29,199 bases of DNA. Source: CAZXGD01 sp046350455 (GTDB lineage Bacteria > Planctomycetota > Phycisphaerae > Phycisphaerales > SM1A02). The position numbers and the translations under genes were made by a program. This document shows, piece after piece, positions 1 to 7,173 of this stretch (position 1 is the first letter of the stretch; each line of letters opens with the position of its first letter). The notes under the pieces are model-generated. The model ran no database searches. It was not told the origin of the DNA and was given only the letters and a program-made list of their open reading frames with translations. The stretch lies in contig JAXMAM010000034.1 of NCBI GenBank assembly GCA_046350455.1, forward strand, positions 1-29,199. Direction: 5' to 3'.

Positions 1-2226
1 CCAGATGCCGGTGGTGGCCGTGTCGCCAGCAGCGCCAGCGGTCCAGCCACTTGCGGTCTCAAAGGTGTCGTTCACCATGTCGGTGCTGTCGTAGGCCAGC
101 GGCACGCTGTACACCGCGGTGGGTGCAGTGGCTGGGCTGGTCTGCGTGAAGCCGTCCGTGGAGGTGGCCATGAAGTAGAACTGCGTGCCGCCGCCGCAGG
201 TGCCCGCTGGCACCGTGAAGACGTACGAGTTTGGCCCAGTGGCGGCCATGGGCACCTCGGCAAAGCTGCCAGCTCCGGGGCCCTTCACAAACGCCTTGCC
301 AGAGCCAGCGGCCGGAGCGCCCGAGAGCGGTGCCACGTCCACGCGCATGCTGCTGGTGCCGTCTGGACGGGCGATGGTCAGCATGCCATCTGGGAAGGAG
401 AAGGTGAGCGGGCTGAGCGCTGGTGCTGGCAGGCCGTGTGCGCCAAACGCGGTGGCGATGGCGGTGTAGTTGGGCGTGCCGTTGGTGATGTCGCTGTCGC
501 TGTCGTCCAGCGTCAGGAAGTCCACGGTGATGTCAGCCGTAATGGAGCTGACTGCGCCGTGCAGCATGATGGAGTTGATGGCCAGGTCGGCAATGCGCTG
601 GCTGTAGTCCGCTGGATAGGTCAGCGCAAACTGGTCGCGCAGATCCCACACGCAGCCGGAGATCAGCTGGCCGCAGGCGTGAACCTCGCTGCCGCAGCTG
701 CTGCAGCTGGAGGCGTTGTACTGGCAGGTGTTGTCCGCAGTGCGGATGCCGGCTGCGCAGGACTGGAAGCCAGGGGCCATGATGGGGTTGTCGGTGATGA
801 TCAGCGCGCAGATGTCGCCGAAGCCTTCGCCGTACGCGCCCTGGCCGCTGCCGCCCTTCTCAACCACGTTGTGGCCGTACTCGTGGTGCACCACGTCACC
901 GTAGGCGGTGTTGTTGCATCCGCCGCCGGAGGCGTAGAAGTTGATGGTGCTGCCCGAGTAGTACGCGTTGCAGGTGCTGGCGATGTTCACCGTCACCGGG
1001 AAGGTGCTGGACTGCGTGCTGACGGTTGGATAGGCGGGGCTGGCCTCCAGCACCATGTCGCGCACGATGTTGGCGTGCAGGTATGCGTTCACCTGTGCCA
1101 GTTCGCCTTCAACGGTGTTGGCCGAGTTGAGAAGCGGGTTCCACACGGCGCCGTCGGCTGCGCTGGTGCTCAGGCTGAGCGGGGCAGAGCCGTTGTTGGA
1201 GACCGTGAAGAATTGGCCAGCCAGGCGCGTGCTGAACGTTGCGGCAGCGCCGCCTGGGATGGAGAAGTTGCCGTTGACGTCGGCGTAGTAGATAGTGGCG
1301 CCCTTGGTCACCTCGATGTAGGGCAGGGGAGTGGCCACCTCGGCAGCGCACACGCCCGCGGCGTTGTTCACGGTGGCCATGCCCTTCACCTGGCCGGTCA
1401 CCGCGTGATAGATGCGGTTTTCCTGGTACAGGATGTCGCCGTTGTCGGCGTCCACCACAAACAGGATGCGCTGATGGGTATCTGGGTCCATCGAGCTGCC
1501 GGCCTCGGCCTCAAAGGTCACGGCCAGGCGGGGTTGCACATGCTGGCGCTCAGTGCCGGCGTAGATCACCAGCTGGGCTGGCGACATCTGCGGCTGCGAG
1601 CGGAATGCGTTGAATGCCTTGCGCGTGTAGACGCTGGCGCTGGGCAGCTGCTGCAGGTTGCGGCCTGCCAGAGCCTCAGCCATGCCCGTGGAGTCCCACA
1701 GCGTGCTGCTGGCCTCCACAGCGGGGAAGCCAGCCTCGTTGCGCACCAGCACGCACAGGTGGCTGCGAAAGACTGGGATGCCCTGGAAGGTCTGCGTGTA
1801 GAAGACGCCGGTGAACTTGAAACCACCGTTCACGCGATCTGGCATGATTTGAACCAGATGCTCGCCATCCACAAATGGACCGATGGGAGCCAGATCAGCG
1901 GGAGCCACGCCGAACATCGCGGCGTGCTGGGTGAGGAAGGCCTCTGCGCTCTCAGTAGGAGTGGCGCCATGCGAGAACGCCTTGCCAAAGACGCGGGAGA
2001 TCTGCTCGCCGTCGTTCTTGACGTGCGCGCCCGGGTTGGCTGCGATGAATGCATTGCGGGCCGAGAGCGCACTGCTGCTCGCGACTGCGTCGGAGGCTTC
2101 GGTGATCTGGGGCACGCCGCGGGCTGGTCCGCTCTGGCCGTTGCCAGTGGCAGCCATCGCAAACGTCGTGAAGGCCATCAGGCCTGCCGCAGTGCCGAGC
2201 ACGGTGACGAAGGTTCGTGGTTTCAT
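1..2226 (-). CDS. Secreted fungalysin (M36)/thermolysin-like zinc metallopeptidase, 3' end cut by window
   Basis: Reading from ATG at 2226 the frame stays open for 742 codons to base 1, so the C-terminus lies outside the window. Residues 1-25 form a signal peptide (basic start MKPR, hydrophobic core, AMA cleavage site), so the enzyme is exported. Residues about 80-175 resemble the FTP propeptide of fungalysin and thermolysin (TQTFQGIPVFRSHL at 144-157). The zinc motif is HEYGH at 448-452, and the third ligand is probably E467 in YGEGFGD, the GEGxGD pattern of M36 peptidases. Residues about 497-525 hold a Cys-rich stretch (CQYNASSCSSCG). The last visible part (FETASGWTAG) looks like the start of an extra C-terminal domain. 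It is expected to degrade extracellular protein after propeptide removal. Family assignment is firm at the level of HExxH peptidase with FTP domain; M36 rather than M4 is an inference from the GEGFGD motif. Confidence 0.85.
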   Translation of the reverse strand, partial: MKPRTFVTVLGTAAGLMAFTTFAMAATGNGQSGPARGVPQITEASDAVASSSALSARNAFIAANPGAHVKNDGEQISRVFGKAFSHGATPTESAEAFLTQHAAMFGVAPADLAPIGPFVDGEHLVQIMPDRVNGGFKFTGVFYTQTFQGIPVFRSHLCVLVRNEAGFPAVEASSTLWDSTGMAEALAGRNLQQLPSASVYTRKAFNAFRSQPQMSPAQLVIYAGTERQHVQPRLAVTFEAEAGSSMDPDTHQRILFVVDADNGDILYQENRIYHAVTGQVKGMATVNNAAGVCAAEVATPLPYIEVTKGATIYYADVNGNFSIPGGAAATFSTRLAGQFFTVSNNGSAPLSLSTSAADGAVWNPLLNSANTVEGELAQVNAYLHANIVRDMVLEASPAYPTVSTQSSTFPVTVNIASTCNAYYSGSTINFYASGGGCNNTAYGDVVHHEYGHNVVEKGGSGQGAYGEGFGDICALIITDNPIMAPGFQSCAAGIRTADNTCQYNASSCSSCGSEVHACGQLISGCVWDLRDQFALTYPADYSQRIADLAINSIMLHGAVSSITADITVDFLTLDDSDSDITNGTPNYTAIATAFGAHGLPAPALSPLTFSFPDGMLTIARPDGTSSMRVDVAPLSGAPAAGSGKAFVKGPGAGSFAEVPMAATGPNSYVFTVPAGTCGGGTQFYFMATSTDGFTQTSPATAPTAVYSVPLAYDSTDMVNDTFETASGWTAGAAGDTATTGIW

Positions 2227-2264
2227 GTTCGATTCGTGTCTCTGGAGGGGACGAAACAGCAGTG

Positions 2265-2289
2265 GCTCGCTGCCAACGCTGGAGCGAGC
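2265..2289 (-). promoter_or_regulatory. Stem-loop in the leader of the metallopeptidase gene
   Basis: A seven-base-pair stem (GCTCGCT at 2265-2271 with AGCGAGC at 2283-2289) continues, after a single bulged G, into CCA/TGG and closes on the four-base loop ACGC. That makes ten pairs in 25 bases. It lies about 38 bases upstream of the peptidase ATG. It could be a 5' UTR structure that controls translation or mRNA stability. A terminator role is less likely, because no T-run follows on either strand. Confidence 0.4.
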
Positions 2290-2404
2290 GGGAAGGACAT
2301 ACAGGTCCGCACCTGATTCTCAGGCCTAAACCCGCCCCAGGCAAGCACTCCTACGGAGGTTCTGGGCCATTCGTTGCAGATCCGGTCGGTTTTTTCCAGG
2401 TTCC

Positions 2405-2410
2405 TATACT
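2405..2410 (+). promoter_or_regulatory. -10 box TATACT for smpB, implying a leaderless mRNA
   Basis: TATACT matches the TATAAT consensus at five of six positions. Its 3' end is only seven bases before the GTG start of smpB at 2418, so transcription would begin at or within a base or two of the start codon. No convincing -35 hexamer at 17 bases is visible (TTGCAG at 2374-2379 is 25 bases away), and there is no Shine-Dalgarno sequence before the GTG. Confidence 0.4.
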
Positions 2411-2417
2411 CGGCGCT

Positions 2418-2903
2418 GTGTCGTCCAAGCCTGCCCAGAACCTCCCCAACGAGCCTGAAATCGAGAATAGACAGGCTAGGCACGACTACGCCATCCAGGA
2501 GACCCTGGAATGCGGCATGGAGCTGCGCGGCACCGAGGTGAAGAGCGTCCGGGCAGGCAAGGTGAGCCTGGCTGAGGGGTATGTGAGCGCCAAGGGGGAG
2601 CCGCCAGAGCTGCTTCTCCATTCCGTGCATATTGCCGAGTATCCCCCAGCGGGAAAGGCTGTTCAGCATGAACCAGTGCGGGTTCGGAAGCTGCTGGCGC
2701 ACAAGAAGGAGATCCGGAAGCTGGCGGACCAGATGCAGAAGAAGGGGCTGACGCTGGTGCCGCTCAAGATCTACTTCAAGAACGGCCGGGCCAAGCTGCT
2801 GATTGGGCTAGGGACTGGGCGCAAGGCCGTGGACAAGCGCCAGGCGATCGCCAAGCGGGAGATGCAGCGGGACATTGACCGGGCCATGAGCCGCCGGAAG
2901 TGA
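2418..2903 (+). CDS. smpB: SsrA-binding protein SmpB
   Basis: SmpB binds tmRNA and delivers it to stalled ribosomes for trans-translation in the cytoplasm. The 161-residue product carries the whole family core: NRQARHDYAIQETLECG (17-33), GTEVKSVRAGKVSLAEGYV (38-56), then HKKEIRKL (95-102), KGLTLVPLKIYFKNGRAK (109-126) and the basic tail with DKRQAIAKRE (139-148). Start GTG 2418 was chosen because the core begins at residue 17, as usual, and the upstream part of the frame has no family similarity. Length is typical. The gene stands alone between a divergent peptidase gene and a convergent dehydrogenase gene (31 bases between stops). No Shine-Dalgarno is seen, and a -10 box seven bases upstream suggests leaderless translation. 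Confidence 0.95.
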   Translation: MSSKPAQNLPNEPEIENRQARHDYAIQETLECGMELRGTEVKSVRAGKVSLAEGYVSAKGEPPELLLHSVHIAEYPPAGKAVQHEPVRVRKLLAHKKEIRKLADQMQKKGLTLVPLKIYFKNGRAKLLIGLGTGRKAVDKRQAIAKREMQRDIDRAMSRRK

Positions 2904-2934
2904 GGCTGGCTGAGCCATGGACGGACTGGCCTGC

Positions 2935-3645
2935 CTACGTCCGAGAAAGGTAGATGGGGGTGCCCCGGTCCGCCTCCCGGCGGCCCTGGATGCAGTCCAC
3001 CACCACCCGGGCCACGTCGGCTGGGTCCAGCGTGGCAGAGCGGGGGAGCGCGTCTTCTGAGAAGAGCGCGCGCAGCATGGGCGTCTCCACCGCGCCGGGG
3101 TTCACGCAGAATGCGCGAATGGCGTGTGGCGCGCCCTCGGTGTGCGCAGAGCGCACCAGGCTGTCCATGCCGCACTTGCTGGCGGCGTAGACGCCCAGGC
3201 CAGGAAAGGGACTGGCGGTGGCCATGCTGCTGATGTTCACGATGCAGCCGCCGCGCTGGCGCACAAAGTGCGGCCATGCGCGCGTGATGATCACGCCTGG
3301 CGCGATGGTGTTGGTGGCAAGCGCCTCCTGCCACAGCTCCAGCGTGCTCTCGCTGAGCGGCGCCAGGCGGGCTACGCCAGCGCAGTTCACCACCGCATCC
3401 ACGCGGCCGAATGCGGCGGCGGTGGCGTCTACAGCTGCGGCAGCCTGCTGGGGCTGGCGGAGATCGGTGGGCACCACCAGCGCGCGTGGCGCAGCAGTGC
3501 GTACGGCGTCTTGCAACTTGCTGGCGTCGCGCCCAGCCAGCGCCAGGTTCCAGCCCAGCGCCGCCAGCTGGCGCGCCACCTCAAGACCAATGCCGCTGCC
3601 AGCGCCGGTCACCAGCGCCGCGGGTGTGCCGGGTGTGCTGCTCAT
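2935..3645 (-). CDS. Short-chain dehydrogenase/reductase (SDR family)
   Basis: A cytoplasmic NAD(P)-dependent oxidoreductase of the classical SDR type, 236 residues. Visible are the cofactor motif TGAGSGIG (13-20), NCAG (87-90), the catalytic serine in NISS (137-140), the catalytic YAASK (Y153, K157), and NPGAVETPM (182-190), which follows the PG motif. R39 after the second strand may favour NADPH. The start ATG 3645 overlaps the stop of rseP by four bases (ATGA), so the gene is translationally coupled and is the last of the likely operon RNase E/G, dxr, rseP, SDR. The substrate cannot be read from sequence. The position after dxr and rseP does not by itself show a role in isoprenoid or envelope metabolism. 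Confidence 0.9.
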   Translation of the reverse strand: MSSTPGTPAALVTGAGSGIGLEVARQLAALGWNLALAGRDASKLQDAVRTAAPRALVVPTDLRQPQQAAAAVDATAAAFGRVDAVVNCAGVARLAPLSESTLELWQEALATNTIAPGVIITRAWPHFVRQRGGCIVNISSMATASPFPGLGVYAASKCGMDSLVRSAHTEGAPHAIRAFCVNPGAVETPMLRALFSEDALPRSATLDPADVARVVVDCIQGRREADRGTPIYLSRT

Positions 3646-5816
3646 CGGCCAGTGAAGATGCGGGTGACGTCGTTGTAGAAGGTGAACAGGAAGACGCTGC
3701 CCAGCAGGCACAGGCCCACCACGATGGCCGCGTTCTGGAAGGCCACCGATGGCTGGCGGCCGCGGATCTTCTCGTACACCAGGTAGAGGAAGAGCCCGCC
3801 GTCCACGATGGGCAGGGGCAGGAAGTTCAGCACGGCCAGGTTCACGCTGATCATGGCCAGGAAGAAGACCACGTAGGTCAGGCCGCGGTCTGCAACGTGC
3901 GTGCCCAGGTGCACGATTCCCACTGGCCCGCGCAGCTGGTCCACACCCACGGACCCGCGGAACAGGCGGTCCAGCGTCAGATAGGTCATGGCGATCATGG
4001 AGCGCGTGCGGTCCAGGCCCATGGTGACAGCCTTGAGCGGGCTGCCGTCTGCCTTCAGCTCCACCCAGAGAGGATCGAAGGCTTGAGAGCCAATGGGACA
4101 GGACCAGCCCAGCTCCGCGACGTCGGCTGCCTCTGCGGCGGTGACGTGCAGCGTGCCTGTGGCGGGTTCGTTGCCAGCGGTGGGGAGCGACCACGCGATG
4201 GGCACGGCGAGCGGTTCGCTGGAGGTGCCGTGCCGCTGGACGACGTCCTGCAGCGCTGCGCGGATCTCCACCCAGGTGCTGACCGGCTTGCCCGCCACGC
4301 TGGTGATGCGTGAGAGCGGCGGCATGTCCAGCGTGGAACCAGGCGTGCGCTGCGTGGTGGTGGTGTCCTTGGCGTCTGGGCTCACGCACTCGCGGACCGT
4401 GGTGCCGGCCAGCGGCAGGTGCCAGGCTGGGGTGCCCACCATGCCAATCTTGCCTTCTGCCGTCACCTGAACCGTGAGCTCCACGGGCTTGCCATCGCGC
4501 AGGACTTCAGTTGGGATCGAGGCGTTCTTCCGTTCTGGCACCATCTGCTGGATGGCAGACCAGGCTGGACCAGTCAGGTTGCCCATGCGCAGGATGATGT
4601 CGCCCGGCTGCAGCACGCCAACGTTGGGCGAGGTTGGCTCGATCCACGTGACCTGCGTGAGCATGGTGAGGCCGAGGAGGCCAGGCACTGGCAGCACCTC
4701 TGGACCGTCGCTGGCAGCGCGCGCGCCTGCAGGTGCCGGACTGGTGAAGGTGCGGGGCACCAGCATCATCTGGAATTCAGGTGTGGGCTGCACCTGGGTG
4801 GTGACTTCACCGCCTTGTGGCAACCGCCACTCGCAGGCGAGCGATTGGCCGCTGCTCGCTTCCGCTGCTTGCAGCAGCGCCTCCAGCGTGGCGGCTGGCG
4901 CATGCTGCACCTGCACCAGCGTGGAGCCGGGCAGCACTGTGGCTGGGTCGAGCCCAGCCAGGGCCATCTGGATGTTGTAGGCCGTGCGTTCATCCGCGCG
5001 ATGCGGCACGAACAGCGTGGTGCCATGGGCTGGCCCCACGCCCAGCGCCCGCAGGCCGCCGCCCTTGGGCTTCTGGGGCGTGATGGTGAAGTCCAGCACC
5101 TGGTGGGACACGCCGGGCCGGCGCACGCGCAGGTGGAGCGCGGAGTCTGGCTTGGACATGCCTGCCGCGATCTGAATGTCGGAGAAGGTGGTGATGGGAT
5201 CGCCATCAATGGTCAGGACTTCGTCCATGGGCTGCAGGCCAGGCTTGGTCACGCCGGCTTCGGCAGCATTGGTGGGAAGGGTGGTGGCGGCCGGGGTGCC
5301 TTCGGCCACTTCACCGATCACCGGCGCCTCAAAGCGCACGCCCACCATGAACGACACGATGAAGAGCGCCACTGCCAGGATCACGTTGGAGATGACGCCC
5401 GCGCTGACCACGATCATGCGCTTCCAGATGGGAGCGGCCAGATACGAGCCCGGCTCGGCAGCAGCGCCAGCGGCAGCCAGGTCTTCCTGGCCGCGCATGC
5501 GCACAAAGCCACCCAGGGGCAGCATGCGCAGCGAGTATTCGGTTTCGCTGATGCCAGCGGCGCGGAGCTCTGCCAGGCTCATCTGCATAGCCGGGCGGCC
5601 ACAGCGCGCCACCGTGCGTGGGTCGGTGGATCCAATGGTCACGCCAATGCCCTTGCGGAACGCCAGCAGGACCGGGCCCATGCCAACGGCAAAGTTCTCG
5701 CAGCGGATGCCCGCCCACCGTGCTGCGGCGAAGTGGCCCAGTTCATGCACGCACACCAGCAGGCCAAAGCCCAGCAGGATGAGCGCGACGTTGCTGCCGG
5801 TGGACAGAAACTCCAT
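3642..5816 (-). CDS. rseP: RseP-type site-2 zinc metalloprotease, oversized, with two to three PDZ domains
   Basis: A membrane-embedded M50 protease that makes the second cut in anti-sigma factors and other membrane proteins. The active site is HELGH at 24-28 in the first membrane helix (about 8-24); the third zinc ligand is D672 in NFLPLPIVDGG near the C-terminus. GGFVRMRGQ (102-110) and LRGPVGI (628-634) are also family hallmarks. Helices lie at about 134-160, 645-665 and 695-715. PDZ-like segments lie at about 165-235 and 385-455, with a possible third at 495-560. At 724 residues it is much longer than the roughly 450 of the E. coli protein; the excess is all in the periplasmic part. ATG 5816 was preferred to an in-frame start 33 codons upstream because the added residues run into the repeat element and are not hydrophobic. 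Upstream is dxr, a common partner; downstream the SDR overlaps by four bases. Confidence 0.93.
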   Translation of the reverse strand: MEFLSTGSNVALILLGFGLLVCVHELGHFAAARWAGIRCENFAVGMGPVLLAFRKGIGVTIGSTDPRTVARCGRPAMQMSLAELRAAGISETEYSLRMLPLGGFVRMRGQEDLAAAGAAAEPGSYLAAPIWKRMIVVSAGVISNVILAVALFIVSFMVGVRFEAPVIGEVAEGTPAATTLPTNAAEAGVTKPGLQPMDEVLTIDGDPITTFSDIQIAAGMSKPDSALHLRVRRPGVSHQVLDFTITPQKPKGGGLRALGVGPAHGTTLFVPHRADERTAYNIQMALAGLDPATVLPGSTLVQVQHAPAATLEALLQAAEASSGQSLACEWRLPQGGEVTTQVQPTPEFQMMLVPRTFTSPAPAGARAASDGPEVLPVPGLLGLTMLTQVTWIEPTSPNVGVLQPGDIILRMGNLTGPAWSAIQQMVPERKNASIPTEVLRDGKPVELTVQVTAEGKIGMVGTPAWHLPLAGTTVRECVSPDAKDTTTTQRTPGSTLDMPPLSRITSVAGKPVSTWVEIRAALQDVVQRHGTSSEPLAVPIAWSLPTAGNEPATGTLHVTAAEAADVAELGWSCPIGSQAFDPLWVELKADGSPLKAVTMGLDRTRSMIAMTYLTLDRLFRGSVGVDQLRGPVGIVHLGTHVADRGLTYVVFFLAMISVNLAVLNFLPLPIVDGGLFLYLVYEKIRGRQPSVAFQNAAIVVGLCLLGSVFLFTFYNDVTRIFTGR

Positions 5817-5830
5817 GCCCCAATGGTAGG

Positions 5831-5856
5831 AAATTGGTGCCAGGCACGGGTGTCCC
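5831..5856 (+). repeat. REP-like palindromic repeat, left copy of an inverted pair
   Basis: The 26-base unit contains the self-complementary core GTGCCAGGCAC. It matches the reverse complement of 5947-5972 at 24 of 26 bases, the two mismatches being an adjacent GG/CC change. The pair faces inward across 90 bases between dxr and rseP. The copy ends 14 bases upstream of the rseP ATG region. Such paired palindromes resemble REP/BIME elements moved by RAYT (TnpA_REP) transposases; none is encoded here. Confidence 0.6.
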
Positions 5857-5925
5857 GGGTTTCTCTGGCTGTCCACTGGTGGCTCAAAGGCGCAGGCGCC
5901 CGCAGCCCACCGCACGCGGGCCCAG

Positions 5926-7149
5926 TCAGTCGCGCGCAGAAAGTGGGGACAGGCGTGCCTGGCACCAATTTCGGGTGGCGAGGTCCGCGTGCTGGATGCA
6001 GGCCAGGTCGGTCACGGGGGTGGAGTCGAGCGCGTCCAGCGCGCTGGAGACCAGGTGCGGGATCTCGCCAAAGGGGATCTGTCCCGCGATGAAGGCCTCC
6101 ACGGCTACTTCATTGGCAGCGTTGAAGATGGCGCCCGAGGTGCCGCCGGTGCGGATGACACGGTGCGCCAGCTGGATGGCGGGGAAGCGCTCGTGGTCCA
6201 CAGGCTGGAACTCCAGGCTGCGGAGCGCAGACCAGTCCAGCGCGGGACTGCAGCCATCCACGCGCGACTCCAGGTCCAGCGCGTACTGGATGGGCAGCTT
6301 CATGCTGGGCGGGCTGAGCTGGGCGATCACGCTGCCATCCGCAAACTCCACAAAGCTGTGCACCACGCTCTGCGGGTGGATGATGGCGTCAACCTGCTCG
6401 GCTGGCAGGCCAAAGAGCCAGTGCGCCTCGATGACCTCCAGGCCCTTGTTCATGAGGCTGGCGCTGTCAATGGTGACCTTGCGGCCCATCTTCCAGGTGG
6501 GGTGGTTGAGCGCCTGCCCCAGCGTGGCAGCGTGGGTGCGTTCTGCGCTCCACGTGCGGAAGGGTCCGCCGCTGGCGGTCAGCACCACCCGGCGGACTTC
6601 GCGGCCTGTGCCAGCGCGCATGCACTGCAGCACAGCGCTGTGCTCGCTGTCCACCGGCAGGAGACGCACGCCGCGCTGCGCGACCGCTGGCATGACCAGC
6701 GCGCCCGCCGCCACCAGCGTCTCCTTGTTGGCCAGGGCGATGTCGCATCCGCGCTCGATGGCAGCCAGCGTGGGCGCCAGCCCAGCAGCACCCACCATGG
6801 CGGCCATGACCATGTCTCCCGGTTCTGCGATGGCCTGCACCAGCTGCAGCGCTGCGTCTGCGCCGCGGTAGAGCGTGAGGCCGTCTGAGCGGCAGCCACC
6901 CGCGCGCTGGTCGGTGCGCGGGTCTGTGCGCTGATCTGCGCCGTGGCCTGCGCTGTGCGCCACCGCCACGTGCTTCACGCCAAAGCGCGCAGCCTGCTCT
7001 CGCACCAGCGCTTCATTGGCGCCAGCAGCCAGCCCCACCACCTGGTAGCGCCGGCCGCCTGTGGCAGCCAGGTGCTCCACCACGTCCAGCGTGGCAGTGC
7101 CGATGGACCCCGTGGAGCCCAGGACGATCAGTCTCGGTGTGCGCGCCAC
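5926..7149 (-). CDS. dxr: 1-deoxy-D-xylulose 5-phosphate reductoisomerase
   Basis: Converts DXP with NADPH to 2-C-methyl-D-erythritol 4-phosphate, the committed step of the MEP isoprenoid pathway, in the cytoplasm. Motifs: NADPH-binding GSTGSIG (11-17), ALANKETL (138-145), metal ligands D167 and E169 in VDSEHSA, ASGGPF (192-197), NHPTWKMGRKVTIDSASLMN (215-234), E238 in KGLEVIEA, and NAANEVAVEAF (343-353). Length 407 is normal. The start is GTG 7149, preceded by AGAGGAG about ten bases away. The gene begins 24 bases after the RNase E/G stop, so it is probably cotranscribed. Oddity: codons for residues about 393-401 are the right copy of the palindromic repeat, so the last 15 residues (RNWCQARLSPLSARD) are repeat-derived and probably replaced the original C-terminus. 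A small RTD duplication lies at 74-80. Confidence 0.96.
   Translation of the reverse strand: MARTPRLIVLGSTGSIGTATLDVVEHLAATGGRRYQVVGLAAGANEALVREQAARFGVKHVAVAHSAGHGADQRTDPRTDQRAGGCRSDGLTLYRGADAALQLVQAIAEPGDMVMAAMVGAAGLAPTLAAIERGCDIALANKETLVAAGALVMPAVAQRGVRLLPVDSEHSAVLQCMRAGTGREVRRVVLTASGGPFRTWSAERTHAATLGQALNHPTWKMGRKVTIDSASLMNKGLEVIEAHWLFGLPAEQVDAIIHPQSVVHSFVEFADGSVIAQLSPPSMKLPIQYALDLESRVDGCSPALDWSALRSLEFQPVDHERFPAIQLAHRVIRTGGTSGAIFNAANEVAVEAFIAGQIPFGEIPHLVSSALDALDSTPVTDLACIQHADLATRNWCQARLSPLSARD
5947..5972 (-). repeat. REP-like palindromic repeat, right copy, inside the 3' end of dxr
   Basis: Reverse-complement partner of 5831-5856 (24 of 26 bases). The core reads GTGCCTGGCAC on the plus strand. 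The copy lies in frame within dxr and encodes residues about 393-401; the dxr stop at 5926-5928 lies just beyond it. RNA across both copies could fold into one long stem with a 90-base loop, or into two small hairpins. Confidence 0.6.
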
Positions 7150-7173
7150 GAGTGCGGGTCTCCTCTGCGTGTG

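Noticed and set aside
436..2316. Open frame of 626 codons on the plus strand
   Set aside because: It is antisense to the metallopeptidase, whose frame carries a signal peptide, FTP domain and HEYGH. The plus-strand translation has no known motif and arises from high GC.
3646..4389. N-terminal extension of the SDR
   Set aside because: It lies antisense-free but inside rseP in another frame; the SDR cofactor motif starts 12 residues after ATG 3645, as usual.
4419..6092. Open frame of 557 codons on the plus strand
   Set aside because: Antisense to rseP; His/Gly/Arg-rich translation with no domain.
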